DNA from: Pectobacterium carotovorum
GTDB lineage: Bacteria; Pseudomonadota; Gammaproteobacteria; Enterobacterales; Enterobacteriaceae
Length of the DNA: 64,000 nt
Assembly: GCF_900129615.1 (NCBI RefSeq)
Contig: NZ_FQWI01000003.1
Location: 124,001 to 188,000 of the forward strand
Direction: 5' to 3'
Part shown: in pieces, positions 33,939 to 44,043 of the stretch
How positions within the stretch are numbered: position 1 is the stretch's first letter
Layout: each line of letters starts with the position of its first letter
Translations under genes and position numbers: made by a program
The notes under the pieces: model-generated
The model's database searches: none
Seen by the model: only the letters and a program-made list of their open reading frames with translations
Told to the model about the DNA's origin: nothing

Positions 33939-35061
33939 TGTCCAGTTGGTATTGGAAAATGAGGTGGTTTACGGGTCGCTGGACGTGCAAGACGGCGTCA
34001 TTGTTCACGTCAGCAGCTCACGTAGTCAGCAGTCTGGGGCTTTTGATGGTGAGGGGGGATTTCTGCTGCCGGGGCTGGTGGAGCTGCATACCGATAATCT
34101 CGATAAATTTTTTACTCCACGGCCAAAAGTGGATTGGCCGGCCTACTCGGCCATGAGCAGCCACGATGCGCTGATGGTGGCGAATGGTATCACCACCGTG
34201 CTGGATGCGATTGCCGTGGGAGACGTGCGGGACGGCGGCCATCGCTTTGATAATCTCAATAAAATGGTTGAGGCAATCCGTCAGGGGCAGGAAAAAGGGC
34301 TAAACCGCGCCGAGCACCGGCTGCATCTGCGCTGCGAACTGCCGTATGACGCCACGGTTCCGCTGTTTGAACAACTGATGAATACCCCCGATCTGCTGTT
34401 GGTGTCATTGATGGATCATTCGCCCGGCCAGCGTCAGTACACCTCGTTGCAGAAATACCGCGAGTATTTTCAGGGAAAATATCATCTCAGTAATCCACAG
34501 ATGGACGCGTTTGAAGAAGAACAGAGGGGGCTGGCTGCTCGCTGGTCTCAACCCAATCGTCTGGCGATCGCGGCACTCTGCCGTAAAAAAGGGATCGCAT
34601 TAGCCAGCCATGATGACGCCACGGTAGAACACGTTAACGAATCCCTTAAGGTAGGCTGTGCGATTGCTGAATTTCCGACTACCGAGGCGGCAGCGAGATG
34701 CTCACACGACCGCGGATTGCTGGTGTTGATGGGCGCGCCCAACGTGGTACGCGGCGGCTCGCATTCGGGCAACGTATCCGCCAGCCAACTGGCGCAGCAG
34801 GGGTTGTTGGATATTCTCTCTTCTGATTATTACCCTGCCAGCCTGCTTGATGCCGCATTTCGTCTGGCACAGGATGAGAGCAATCCTTATGACCTGCCGC
34901 GTGCTATCACCTTGCTGACACGCAATCCCGCCCGCGCCATCGGGTTACACGATCGCGGTGTGATTACTGAAGGAGGACGTGCCGATCTGGTTCTGGCCCA
35001 TACGCTTCACGGCCATGTTCATATTCGTCATGTGTGGGCAAAAGGGCAGAAGGTGTACTAA
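33925..35061 (+). CDS. phnM: PhnM, alpha-D-ribose 1-methylphosphonate 5-triphosphate diphosphatase
   Basis: A 378-residue amidohydrolase, exactly the E. coli length, that removes pyrophosphate from the C-P lyase intermediate. Metal-site motifs [20 protein letters not shown] and [13 protein letters not shown] are intact. It overlaps phnL by 14 bases and is the last gene of the phnF run; the next gene starts 152 bases later. Confidence 0.95.
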   Translation: MIINNVQLVLENEVVYGSLDVQDGVIVHVSSSRSQQSGAFDGEGGFLLPGLVELHTDNLDKFFTPRPKVDWPAYSAMSSHDALMVANGITTVLDAIAVGDVRDGGHRFDNLNKMVEAIRQGQEKGLNRAEHRLHLRCELPYDATVPLFEQLMNTPDLLLVSLMDHSPGQRQYTSLQKYREYFQGKYHLSNPQMDAFEEEQRGLAARWSQPNRLAIAALCRKKGIALASHDDATVEHVNESLKVGCAIAEFPTTEAAARCSHDRGLLVLMGAPNVVRGGSHSGNVSASQLAQQGLLDILSSDYYPASLLDAAFRLAQDESNPYDLPRAITLLTRNPARAIGLHDRGVITEGGRADLVLAHTLHGHVHIRHVWAKGQKVY

Positions 35062-35125
35062 TCGATTGATTTGCTTATTAGCGGATTTTGGCGCGGCTAA
35101 GGATAGCCTCACAAATCGTTTCAAT

Positions 35126-35143
35126 TGGTCATTATTTAATCAT
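35126..35143 (+). promoter_or_regulatory. Weak Pho-box-like site upstream of phnC
   Basis: TGGTCAT-TATT-TAATCAT has the 7-4-7 layout of a PhoB site with a weak match. It lies 70 bases before phnC in the only sizeable gap of the phn cluster, suggesting a second promoter. Confidence 0.3.
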
Positions 35144-35213
35144 TTGTTATTCATGAAACCATCATGCCATCTGTTCTTAATGAGGGTGCTACCTCACCAC
35201 AGTGGATATCAAG

Positions 35214-36041
35214 ATGGCACAGGCACAATTGAAATCTGGCCTTGAATTCAAAACGCAGTTGCAGCCCGTTCGGCCGCAAAAGGTGCTGTCCGTTCGCGGT
35301 GTGGGGAAAGCATGGTCTCCACAACACCGTGTGCTGGACGACATTAACTTCGATCTGCATACGGGAGAATTCGTTGCCGTCATTGGCCGTTCCGGGGCAG
35401 GAAAATCGACGCTGCTGCATCTGTTAAACGGCACAATTTCAGCCTCCGGCGGCGAAATTATCGATTATAGCGCTGAGCCGCCACAGGATATTATCAAGCT
35501 AAGCTCGCGCCAGATACGCCAATGGCGCGCCCATTGCGGCATGATTTTTCAGGATTTCTGTCTGGTTCCGCGGTTGGATGTCCTCACTAACGTCTTGCTG
35601 GGCCGCCTTAGCCAAACCTCCACGCTCAAGTCACTCTTTCGTGTTTTTTCCGACGAGGACCGCGCTCGCGCCATCGCGTTGTTGCAATGGTTAAACATGC
35701 TGCCACAGGCGCTACAACGCGCGGAAAACCTCTCTGGCGGCCAGATGCAGCGTGTCGCTATTTGTCGGGCTCTCATGCAGCAGCCCAGAATTTTGCTGGC
35801 CGATGAACCAGTCGCGTCGCTCGATCCCAAAAATACCCGCCGCATTATGGATGTCTTACGGGAAGTGAGTCAGCAGGGGATAAGCGTGATGGTTAACCTG
35901 CACTCGGTGGATCTGGTGAAGCATTACTGCACGCGCGTCATCGGGATCGCTCAGGGGCGCATTGTTTTTGACGGGCATCCAACGCGATTGGATGAGCCGC
36001 TGCTTCATACGCTGTATGGCGATGAACTGAACGCACATTAA
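35214..36041 (+). CDS. phnC: Phosphonate ABC transporter ATPase
   Basis: A 275-residue ATPase. Walker [10 protein letters not shown], signature [15 protein letters not shown], Walker [13 protein letters not shown] and the switch VNLHSVDL are present. It is somewhat longer than E. coli PhnC (extra N-terminal residues before the ABC domain). ATG 35214 is preferred over an in-frame GTG at 35202. It powers uptake with PhnD and the two PhnE proteins that follow. Confidence 0.9.
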   Translation: MAQAQLKSGLEFKTQLQPVRPQKVLSVRGVGKAWSPQHRVLDDINFDLHTGEFVAVIGRSGAGKSTLLHLLNGTISASGGEIIDYSAEPPQDIIKLSSRQIRQWRAHCGMIFQDFCLVPRLDVLTNVLLGRLSQTSTLKSLFRVFSDEDRARAIALLQWLNMLPQALQRAENLSGGQMQRVAICRALMQQPRILLADEPVASLDPKNTRRIMDVLREVSQQGISVMVNLHSVDLVKHYCTRVIGIAQGRIVFDGHPTRLDEPLLHTLYGDELNAH

Positions 36042-36107
36042 CGCAATATACGTTTACCACCAGTGCGTTTAACACGATGGCCTTTGACACGATAACGGGT
36101 GATAGCA

Positions 36108-37040
36108 ATGAGAAAGATCCTTGGTTTGGCGATGATATTAACCAGCTCACTGACCGTCTTGAACGTGACGGCGGCAGGGATGCCCAAAGAGCTGAATTTG
36201 GGTATTTTGGGCGGACAAAATGCGACACAGCAGATCGGTGATAATCAGTGCGTCAAACAGTTCCTTGATAAAGAACTGGGGGTTGAGACCCGGTTACGTA
36301 ACGCGTCTGATTACTCCGGCGTCATTCAGGGTCTGCTGGGGGGAAAAGTGGATCTGGTCCTGAGTATGTCGCCGTCGGCTTTCGCCTCGGTCTATCTGAA
36401 AGATCCTAACGCAGTGGACATCGTCGGTATCGCCGTTGACGATAAAGACCAGTCACGCGGCTACCACTCTGTGGTGGTGGTCAAAGCTGACAGTCCGTAC
36501 AAAAAGCTGGAAGACCTGAAAGGGAAATCTTTTGGCTTTGCCGATCCCGATTCAACCTCGGGCTTTCTGGTGCCCAATCAGATTTTTAAACAGAAATTTG
36601 GCGGGAATAACGATAACAAATACAACAATTTCTTTTCCAGCGTGACGTTTTCTGGTGGTCATGAGCAGGACATTCTGGGCGTATTGAACGGCCAATTTGA
36701 CGGTGCCGTCGCCTGGACATCAATGGTGGGCGATTACAACACGGGCTATACCGCCGGTGCTTTTACCCGCCTGATTCGTATGGACCATCCGAATCTGATG
36801 CAGCAGATCCGGATTATCTGGCAATCCCCGCTGATTCCGAACGGCCCGATTCTGGTCAGCAATAAGCTACCTGCTGATTTTAAGCAGAAGGTCATTACTG
36901 CGGTGATGAAGTTGGATAAAGATCAGCATGAATGCTTTACCAAGGCGATGGGCGGGACTCAGCATATCGGCGCGGCAAGCCTGAATGATTACCAGCACAT
37001 CATCGACATGAAACGCGAACTGACGAAAGGTAACCGCTGA
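36108..37040 (+). CDS. phnD: Phosphonate-binding periplasmic protein
   Basis: A 310-residue solute-binding protein. The signal peptide is MRKILGLAMILTSSLTVLNV, cleaved near TAAG. LNLGILGGQNATQQIGDN, DLVLSMSPSAFASVY and FGFADPDSTSGFLVPN are typical of PhnD. It delivers phosphonates to PhnE. ATG 36108 is preferred to a GTG three codons upstream. Confidence 0.92.
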   Translation: MRKILGLAMILTSSLTVLNVTAAGMPKELNLGILGGQNATQQIGDNQCVKQFLDKELGVETRLRNASDYSGVIQGLLGGKVDLVLSMSPSAFASVYLKDPNAVDIVGIAVDDKDQSRGYHSVVVVKADSPYKKLEDLKGKSFGFADPDSTSGFLVPNQIFKQKFGGNNDNKYNNFFSSVTFSGGHEQDILGVLNGQFDGAVAWTSMVGDYNTGYTAGAFTRLIRMDHPNLMQQIRIIWQSPLIPNGPILVSNKLPADFKQKVITAVMKLDKDQHECFTKAMGGTQHIGAASLNDYQHIIDMKRELTKGNR

Positions 37041-37166
37041 TCGAGTAAAGGCGTTTCGCCGTTCCCTCAACGCCCGTTCGGACGCGACATCGAACGGGCG
37101 GCAACATTTTCAGTCCGCTCATCAAAGTCAGGGTAGGACGTATCGCCCGGTAAATAGGACACTGCT

Positions 37167-38027
37167 TTGAAGAATGACTTTGAGCACTATTATCAACAGA
37201 TTAAAGGGCGACAAAAGCGCGAGGCGCTACTGTGGTCTTTGCTGCTGGCTAGCCTGTTTCTGGGGGCGGGCAAGGTTGCTGAATTCAGCCCCGCAACCAT
37301 CTGGCATTCTCTGCCGAATTTTTTCAGCTACTTGCACGATACGCTGCCTGTTCTGCACTGGCAGCAGCTTCTGGCTAACGCTCACACCGAAGGCTCTCTG
37401 GCTTATTGGGGATATCGGCTGCCGATACAGCTGCCGCTGATCTGGGAAACGCTGCAAATGGCGCTGGCTTCCACGATCGTTGCGGTGGCGGTTGCTACGA
37501 TACTGGCATTTTGTGCCGCCGCGAATACGCAAAGCGCGATGCTGCTGCGTGTGACTATTCGCGCGCTGGTGGCCTTTTTACGCACCATGCCGGAGCTGGG
37601 TTGGGCGGTGATGTTTGTCATGGCTTTTGGCATCGGTGCCATGCCCGGCTTTATTGCGCTGGCGCTGCACACCGTCGGCAGCTTAACCAAACTGTTTTAT
37701 GAGTCTCTGGAAAGCGCGTCCGATCGATCGGTACGCGGTCTGGCAAGCTGTGGTGCCAACAAGCTCCAGATTATGCGTTTCGCCTTCTGGCCACAGGTAA
37801 AGCCGATTTTTCTCTCCTACAGCTTTATGCGCATGGAGATTAATTTCCGTTCCTCCACCATTCTTGGCCTGGTCGGCGCGGGTGGCATTGGTCAGGAACT
37901 GATGACCAACATTAAGCTCGATCGCTACGATCAGGTCAGTATGACCTTATTGTTGATTCTCGTGGTGGTCTCGCTGCTGGATGGTTTATCCGGCTATCTA
38001 CGCCGTCGCGTGGTAGAAGGACAGTGA
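37167..38027 (+). CDS. phnE: Phosphonate ABC transporter permease 1
   Basis: A 286-residue inner-membrane permease with about six segments and the EAA-type loop (GLASCGANKLQIMRFAFWPQ). A TTG start at 37167 behind AGGA is the only plausible one. FLRTMPELGWAVMF and FRSSTILGLVGAGGIG are family motifs. It pairs with the next gene one base later. Confidence 0.9.
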   Translation: MKNDFEHYYQQIKGRQKREALLWSLLLASLFLGAGKVAEFSPATIWHSLPNFFSYLHDTLPVLHWQQLLANAHTEGSLAYWGYRLPIQLPLIWETLQMALASTIVAVAVATILAFCAAANTQSAMLLRVTIRALVAFLRTMPELGWAVMFVMAFGIGAMPGFIALALHTVGSLTKLFYESLESASDRSVRGLASCGANKLQIMRFAFWPQVKPIFLSYSFMRMEINFRSSTILGLVGAGGIGQELMTNIKLDRYDQVSMTLLLILVVVSLLDGLSGYLRRRVVEGQ

Positions 38028-38028
38028 C

Positions 38029-38925
38029 ATGAGAACGGTGACGTCGGCTGATGTCGAGCAATTGAAAAAGCAGCATCCCGACCTGTTTCGCATACAGTCG
38101 CGCTACCTACGCCGAATCGCGCTGCTGGTGCTGGCCGTCACGCTGTATTACCTGTTCTTTTTCCAGACTTTTGGCATCAGTTGGCAGCAGTGGGTCAATG
38201 GTTCGTCGCAGCTGGGGCGCTATTTTTTACGCATGTTTGTCTGGCATGATTTTCTCAACTGGCCTTTTCGTTACTACCTGTCGCAAATTGCCATCACGCT
38301 GTCGATCGTGTTTGCGGGGACGATAACGGCGACCTGCATCGCGTTGTTACTCTCCTTCTTTGCGGCGCGTAACATTATGCAGCGTCGCGGATTACGGCCT
38401 ATTGCCCTGTTGGTGCGGTGCTTGTTGGACATGATGCGCGGTATTGATATGGCGATTTGGGGGCTGATATTCGTGCGAGCCGTCGGGCTGGGGCCGCTGG
38501 CGGGGTTGTTGGCTATCGTGATGCAGGATATTGGCCTGCTCGGCAAGCTCTACGCGGAAGGACATGAAGCTGTCGAACGTTCACCCGGACGAGGCCTGAG
38601 CGCGTTAGGTGCCAATGCGCTGCAAAAACACCGCTTTGGTATCTTCACGCAGTCGTTCCCCATCATTCTGGCGCTCAGCCTCTACCAGATTGAATCGAAT
38701 ACCCGTTCTGTTGCCGTATTGGGTTTTGTCGGCGCGGGGGGGATCGGGCTGGTGTATGCGGAGAACATGCGCTTATGGAACTGGGATGTGGTGATGTTTA
38801 TCACGCTGATTTTAGTCGCGATAGTGATGGTGATGGATGGGATATCGTCTTGGTTGCGTAAGCGCTATATCACGGGTAAGGATATTCCGTTGTTTCAGCC
38901 AAAAGACAGTTCAATCTTTGATTAA
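38029..38925 (+). CDS. phnE: Phosphonate ABC transporter permease 2
   Basis: A 298-residue permease paralogous to the preceding one. The EAA-type loop is GLSALGANALQKHRFGIFTQ, followed by ESNTRSVAVLGFVGAGGIG. Two different PhnE proteins suggest a heterodimeric channel. End of the operon; a repeat-rich gap follows. Confidence 0.9.
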   Translation: MRTVTSADVEQLKKQHPDLFRIQSRYLRRIALLVLAVTLYYLFFFQTFGISWQQWVNGSSQLGRYFLRMFVWHDFLNWPFRYYLSQIAITLSIVFAGTITATCIALLLSFFAARNIMQRRGLRPIALLVRCLLDMMRGIDMAIWGLIFVRAVGLGPLAGLLAIVMQDIGLLGKLYAEGHEAVERSPGRGLSALGANALQKHRFGIFTQSFPIILALSLYQIESNTRSVAVLGFVGAGGIGLVYAENMRLWNWDVVMFITLILVAIVMVMDGISSWLRKRYITGKDIPLFQPKDSSIFD

Positions 38926-39330
38926 GTGTTTCTTAGTCACATTGTTATGCCGACTGAGAGATTGTTTCGTGCGCCACAATACTGTCACTTTCATGCTACC
39001 TCGTAGCACGCGCCCGACACGGGACGGCTCAAACGCCGCTCGCCCCGTGACCCCAGGCTTTCGGCGGGAATTATGCCGCTGGCGCGGTTCCTTCGTCGGT
39101 ATCCGGCTTAACGGACCGCTTACGACACGTTTACTCGCCCCATAAATGGGACTCGCCCTTCGGGCCAGCACAAGTGCTGTTCAAAAACGTCTCTGACGTT
39201 TTTGTCCGACGTGGCGCAAGCTTTCGCCGCGTCCTGCGGCTCATCCGAAGCCAGCTATCTCCTCAGCATAATTTTTTACGCCGGATCACGGCAAAATGCC
39301 GATGAACCCTGTGGCCCCCGATTTTGTCGT
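38926..39330. repeat. Palindrome-rich interspersed repeat region
   Basis: 405 bases without a gene, filled with short hairpins: GCTAC-CTC-GTAGC (38996-39008), CACGGG/CCCGTG arms around 39018-39052, and the block at 39151-39202 (GCCCTTCGGGCCAGCACAAG then TGCTGTTC, then AAAAACGTCTCTGACGTTTTT). The last block has the same build as 14165-14219. This looks like one or more copies of a genus-specific repeat family; it may also end the phn transcript. Confidence 0.6.
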
Positions 39331-40371
39331 TTACGGTGCCGGAAACGTGAAGCGGCGGTGGATCGCTTCCAGCTCGTCCAGGATCTCTCCGTCCAGCGTC
39401 AGGTTCTGGCTGTCGAGGTTGATTTGCAGCTGTTCCAGCGTCGTTGCACCCAGCAGCGTACTGGCGACGAACGGCTGCTGACGCACAAACGCTAATGCCA
39501 TTTGCGCCGGATTCAGACCGTGCTTTTGCGCCAGCGCCACGTATTCGGCAACTGCTGCCTGAGCCTGTGGGCCGGTATAACGGGTGAAGCGGCTAAACAA
39601 CGTGTTACGTGCATCGGCAGGTTTCGCGCCATTCAGGTATTTACCCGTCAGCGTACCGAACGCCAGTGACGAATAGGCGAGAAGTTCCACGCCTTCATGC
39701 TGGCTGATTTCTGCTAAGCCGACTTCAAAACTGCGGTTCAGCAGGCTGTAGGGGTTCTGAATCGACACGATACGCGGCAGGTCATGTTTTTCCGCCAGAT
39801 GCAGATAGCGCATCACGCCCCACGGGGTTTCGTTGGAGACACCGACGTAGCGGATCTTACCAGCACGCACCTGCTCATTCAGCGCTTCCAGCGTTTCCAG
39901 CAGCGTGACGACCGGTTTGTCGTCAGTATACTGATAGTTCAGCTTGCCAAAGCAGTTGGTCTGACGCTGTGGCCAATGCAGCTGATAGAGATCGATATAG
40001 TCGGTGTTCAGGCGTTGCAGGCTGGCATCCAACGCGGCACGGATGTTTTTTCTGTCCAGCGCCTGCTGTGGCCGAATGCTGTGATCGTTTCCGCGCACGG
40101 GGCCGGAGACTTTACTGGCCACAATCAGTTTTTCACGTCCGCCACGGGATTTCAGCCAGGAACCGATATAGCTCTCGGTTAGTCCCTGTGTTTCTGGGCG
40201 CGGAGGAACGGCGTACATTTCTGCTGTGTCAATCAGGTTAACACCTGCGGCAATGGCGTGATCTAATTGTGCATGAGCGTCTGCTTCGCTGTTCTGTTCG
40301 CCAAAGGTCATCGTACCAAGACCCAGCACGCTCACTTCTAAAGAACTATGGGGAATACGGTGATATTGCAT
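39331..40371 (-). CDS. tas: Aldo-keto reductase Tas
   Basis: A 346-residue NADPH-dependent aldo-keto reductase, the same length as E. coli Tas. It starts MQYHRIPHSSLEVSVLGLGT. Catalytic residues lie in NLIDTAEMYAVP (Asp, Tyr), LIVASKVSGP (Lys) and LYQLHWPQR (His). Physiological substrate unknown; Tas was found by complementing tyrosine auxotrophy under starvation. An upstream in-frame ATG at 40407 is not conserved. Confidence 0.93.
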   Translation of the reverse strand: MQYHRIPHSSLEVSVLGLGTMTFGEQNSEADAHAQLDHAIAAGVNLIDTAEMYAVPPRPETQGLTESYIGSWLKSRGGREKLIVASKVSGPVRGNDHSIRPQQALDRKNIRAALDASLQRLNTDYIDLYQLHWPQRQTNCFGKLNYQYTDDKPVVTLLETLEALNEQVRAGKIRYVGVSNETPWGVMRYLHLAEKHDLPRIVSIQNPYSLLNRSFEVGLAEISQHEGVELLAYSSLAFGTLTGKYLNGAKPADARNTLFSRFTRYTGPQAQAAVAEYVALAQKHGLNPAQMALAFVRQQPFVASTLLGATTLEQLQINLDSQNLTLDGEILDELEAIHRRFTFPAP

Positions 40372-40577
40372 TGCCAGCTTCCTTATGTCTGAAAATAGCA
40401 GGCGCATTTCCCGTCATTTCCGCATGATTTGCTGCGATTCCAATGAGTTTGGGAAGACACACCTGAATTCGACTATAAACGAAGCCGTGGCGAGTGGGGA
40501 AGTCTCTTCTGTTGCCCTTCAGCAGGATTTTGCCGAAGAGCGTCGTTCGAGGGGGAAATATCAGGCTAACGTTGCCG

Positions 40578-40799
40578 TTAGCGCTGCACGATCTGGGAGA
40601 CTTGATCGCTGTTGATTTGTTTCTGATTACCTTGCTCATCGGTATAGCTGAGCAGCCCGGTATCTTTATCCAGCACGGGTTTTCCCTGCGTCAGGAGCAT
40701 TTTCCCCTCTTTTGTCGCCATCACATAGTCACTGGAACAGCCTGCCAGAGTGAATAATAACGCCAGTGTGATTGCCATTTTCATCCGTACTTTCATCAT
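40578..40799 (-). CDS. ygdR: YgdI/YgdR family lipoprotein
   Basis: A 73-residue DUF903 lipoprotein: hydrophobic signal, lipobox LAGC (Cys about 21), then [20 protein letters not shown], which matches E. coli YgdR. Its place between tas and ygdQ also matches. SH3-like fold, function unknown. Confidence 0.92.
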   Translation of the reverse strand: MMKVRMKMAITLALLFTLAGCSSDYVMATKEGKMLLTQGKPVLDKDTGLLSYTDEQGNQKQINSDQVSQIVQR

Positions 40800-40907
40800 A
40801 TTAACCCGTTCATAAATGCCAAAACCTAAGGTGAGTCTAGCAAATGGTTGCGGGGGATAACGTAGGAATAATGGAAAAAATGTGTTTGGAGGGAGTTAAT
40901 GTTGTGT

Positions 40908-40934
40908 AATCAGGCGGCGGGTCGCCGCCTGATT
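40908..40934 (-). terminator. Hairpin between ygdQ and ygdR
   Basis: AATCAGGCGGC pairs perfectly with GCCGCCTGATT (11 bp, 5-base loop). It lies just beyond the ygdQ stop on the minus strand; no T-run, so a moderate candidate. Confidence 0.5.
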
Positions 40935-40970
40935 AGGACGCCTTTATCGTGAGCGCTTGTTATGCGGCGA

Positions 40971-41687
40971 TCAGTGCGCTGCTTTTTCTTTTTTACTGCG
41001 CAGCAGGTTCAACGCCTCGACGGACATCGAGAAGAACATGGCGAAGTAGATGTAGCCTTTCGGTACGTGAACGTCGAAGCTTTCCAGAATCAGGGTGAAC
41101 CCGACCAGAATCAGGAACGACAAGGCCAGCATTTTGACGGACGGATGACGTTCGACAAACTCGCCGATAGGGCGTGCAGAGAACATCATCACGAGAACGG
41201 CGATAATGACCGCTGCCATCATAATGAACAGATGGTCAGACAGGCCGACGGCGGTGATCACCGAATCCAGGCTGAAGATGATATCCAGCATCATGATCTG
41301 CACAATCGCGCCAAAGAAAGAGTACACCTTGGAAGTATGGTCTTCTGAACCGCCTTCGACGGTTTCGTGAATTTCCATACTCGACTTCCAGATCAGGAAG
41401 AGTCCCCCGAAGAACAGGATCAGATCGCGTGTGGAAATTTCATTGCCTGCGACGGTAAACAGCGGGTCGGTCAGACGCATGACCCAGGCAATAGAAGCGA
41501 GCAGTCCCAAACGCATTAACATCGCACCCATCAACCCGATACGGCGAGCTTTGTTTTGCTGGGCTTTAGGCAGTTTGGCGACAACCAGAGACAGGAAGAT
41601 AATGTTATCGATCCCAAGAACGATTTCCAGAATAGTCAGCGTTCCCAATGCCAACCATGCGTTCGGATCAACAATCCAATCAAACAT
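40971..41687 (-). CDS. ygdQ: TerC-family membrane protein YgdQ
   Basis: A 238-residue protein with about seven membrane segments. The TerC hallmarks LEIVLGIDNIIFLSL and MLDIIFSLDSVITAVGL carry paired acidic residues in membrane helices, thought to act in metal ion handling. It matches YgdQ in length and place next to mutH. Confidence 0.88.
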   Translation of the reverse strand: MFDWIVDPNAWLALGTLTILEIVLGIDNIIFLSLVVAKLPKAQQNKARRIGLMGAMLMRLGLLASIAWVMRLTDPLFTVAGNEISTRDLILFFGGLFLIWKSSMEIHETVEGGSEDHTSKVYSFFGAIVQIMMLDIIFSLDSVITAVGLSDHLFIMMAAVIIAVLVMMFSARPIGEFVERHPSVKMLALSFLILVGFTLILESFDVHVPKGYIYFAMFFSMSVEALNLLRSKKEKAAH

Positions 41688-41774
41688 TATATCAATACAC
41701 CCTAAACGAAACGTAAACGATATTATACTCTGCCAGCTCGGGGCGTAGGCAAGCGAAAGTGTGATGTCGTGAAA

Positions 41775-41903
<129 letters not shown>

Positions 41904-42105
41904 AACTGTCATACTTCGCATTGCAGCCGTGTGCTGGCGTCCCTTTTGCTCTGGTTTTTTACTCTGGCTCGGCGTCAGGCTTTTCCCAGATCGACTCCCT
42001 TGTCGCACGATTGTTGCGTAATAGCGTGCGGCGTATAAGGCTAGTGTACGATGAAGTGGGGCGCCGATGAAGCATACTGCTAATAGAACATCGCGCTAAT
42101 GAAAC

Positions 42106-42801
42106 TCAGCTACTGAGCTGCATAAAGTGGCGAGCCAATAGCGGCGCGGTGAAGGTTTTTTTCAGGTAGAACCCGCGCGGTAAGGTCAGAATCGGTTGAC
42201 CAAATTCGCCAATCGCCTCGGTTAATGCCCGGCTATTTGCCGCTTTGGGGCGCAGTTGCAGCACTTCTCCATGTCGGGCGGTGATACTTTCTACCCGGCC
42301 AAGCACGATCAGGTCCATCAACTCTTCCCAATCGCAGCGCAGCTGTTCCTCTTCCTCTTCATTGGGGCTCCAGATCAGCGGCGTGCCAATACGGCGTTCC
42401 CCTAGCTGAATGTGCCGCGAGCCTTCCACCGGAATCCACAGTACCCGAGCGAGCTTGTGTCGTACGTGGCTGCTTTCCCACGTTACGCCGCTGTTGCCTG
42501 TCAACGGTGCGACGCAGACGAACGTGGTTTCCAGCGGTTTACCCTGTTCATCAATAGGAATGGTTTTTAGCTCAACGCCAATGTCGGGGAAATCCTGCTC
42601 GGGCTTGCTGCCTGCGCTTGCGCCCAGAAAACGCTCCAGCAAGATACCAATCCAGCCTTTATCGCGTTTCAGGTTGGCAGGAAGGGGCAGGCGAGCGATG
42701 TCCGCTAATTCCGCGAGATTATAGCCCGCGAGGGATTGCGCGCGTTCCAGCAACGTGTGCTCATTTGGCGGCGCAGTCGTGTGAACCGTGGGTGAATTCA
42801 T
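42106..42801 (-). CDS. mutH: DNA mismatch repair endonuclease MutH
   Basis: A 231-residue endonuclease that nicks the unmethylated strand at hemimethylated GATC when activated by MutL. The active site D-X6-E-L-K is seen in [14 protein letters not shown], and GFYLKKTFT near the C-terminus is conserved. ATG 42801 fits homology; an upstream in-frame extension to 42936 has no counterpart. Divergent from rppH. Confidence 0.95.
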   Translation of the reverse strand: MNSPTVHTTAPPNEHTLLERAQSLAGYNLAELADIARLPLPANLKRDKGWIGILLERFLGASAGSKPEQDFPDIGVELKTIPIDEQGKPLETTFVCVAPLTGNSGVTWESSHVRHKLARVLWIPVEGSRHIQLGERRIGTPLIWSPNEEEEEQLRCDWEELMDLIVLGRVESITARHGEVLQLRPKAANSRALTEAIGEFGQPILTLPRGFYLKKTFTAPLLARHFMQLSS

Positions 42802-43497
42802 AGCGTATAGCCCGATGTTTTTCCGCTCAAAAAAAATACAATGCGTGGAGAATACCCATGCACAGCCTGGAAGACTGTGGAGAAAAACAATAATAGCATG
42901 ATTCGTAGCGCTTTTTTTTAGTGTGATGGCGATCACTTAGAACCGTTTTGCAAACTGTGCACGTATAGCCACCGACAATAAACAGGATCTTACACTAGGT
43001 TATCCACAGATTTCTTGGATAACCCACATAAACATGAATTACTGGTTCGATTTACAGCCTTGACGCTTGGCCTTTTTGCTGTTTTTGCCTATTTATTGCC
43101 TGACTTTGAGGCATTCCCTGTGGATAAAATCGGCATAGTGCGATCTTTCGCCAATCTTGCGTTGTATGCCATTTGAACAAAAAAACAGGGTCTGTTTTTT
43201 CACGTAAAATGGTTTGTAATTTTATGAATAAAAAGCACTATTTTTTAATCCGCATTAATATTTTTTCTTCATGAGAAATGAGTTTTACTCACTTCTTCAT
43301 GGGTTCTGCACAAAGATGTCCACAGAAAAAGTGAATAAATTGCGGATTCTGGTCTTCACATGTTTATAACTTTGATCTTATCTGTGGGTTATCTTACTTT
43401 TATTCGTATCACATGCTTTCTAAGCAGTGGTTTACCGCCTGACGGGAGTGTGAAACAATCAGGTTATCTTTGCATTGATGTTTATCGAGGTAGTCCG
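42802..43497. promoter_or_regulatory. Long AT-rich mutH-rppH intergenic region with DnaA-box-like sites
   Basis: Almost 700 bases without a gene. It holds two perfect DnaA boxes (TTATCCACA): 43000-43008 on the plus strand and 43119-43127 on the minus strand. Related sequences are at 43015-43026 (GGATAACCCACA), 43316-43324 (ATGTCCACA) and 43383-43392. This could be a DnaA-controlled divergent promoter or a DnaA titration site. Confidence 0.4.
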
Positions 43498-44031
43498 GTG
43501 ATCGATGATGATGGCTACCGCCCAAACGTTGGTATTGTAATTTGTAATCGGCAGGGGCAGGTGATGTGGGCCCGGCGCTATGGTCAGCACTCCTGGCAGT
43601 TTCCGCAGGGGGGGATTAACCCCGGTGAAAGTGCTGAGCAGGCAATGTACCGCGAACTGTTTGAAGAAGTCGGGTTAAGAAAAAAGGATGTGCGCGTATT
43701 GGCATCTACCCGTAACTGGTTACGCTATAAATTACCAAAGCGTTTGGTGCGTTGGGATACAAAACCGGTCTGTATCGGCCAAAAGCAGAAATGGTTTTTG
43801 CTACAGTTGATGTGTAATGAGTCGGATATCAATATGCAGAGCAGCGGCACGCCGGAATTTGATGGCTGGCGCTGGGTGAGTTACTGGTATCCGGTACGTC
43901 AGGTCGTCTCTTTTAAGCGAGATGTGTATCGTCGCGTGATGAAGGAATTTATCAATCCGGTGATACTGCTTCAGGAGAGTGTTGCGGCTCGGGTGGTTAC
44001 GCCATCCGGTCCTCGGCGAAAAAGAGGGTAA
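43498..44031 (+). CDS. rppH: RNA pyrophosphohydrolase
   Basis: A 177-residue Nudix hydrolase that removes pyrophosphate from mRNA 5' ends and starts decay. The Nudix box is complete: [23 protein letters not shown]. The start is the GTG at 43498 ([20 protein letters not shown]), behind GAGG, as in E. coli where [12 protein letters not shown] begins the protein; the upstream in-frame stretch is not conserved. ptsP follows after 12 bases. Confidence 0.95.
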   Translation: MIDDDGYRPNVGIVICNRQGQVMWARRYGQHSWQFPQGGINPGESAEQAMYRELFEEVGLRKKDVRVLASTRNWLRYKLPKRLVRWDTKPVCIGQKQKWFLLQLMCNESDINMQSSGTPEFDGWRWVSYWYPVRQVVSFKRDVYRRVMKEFINPVILLQESVAARVVTPSGPRRKRG

Positions 44032-44043
44032 TTCAGGCACATT

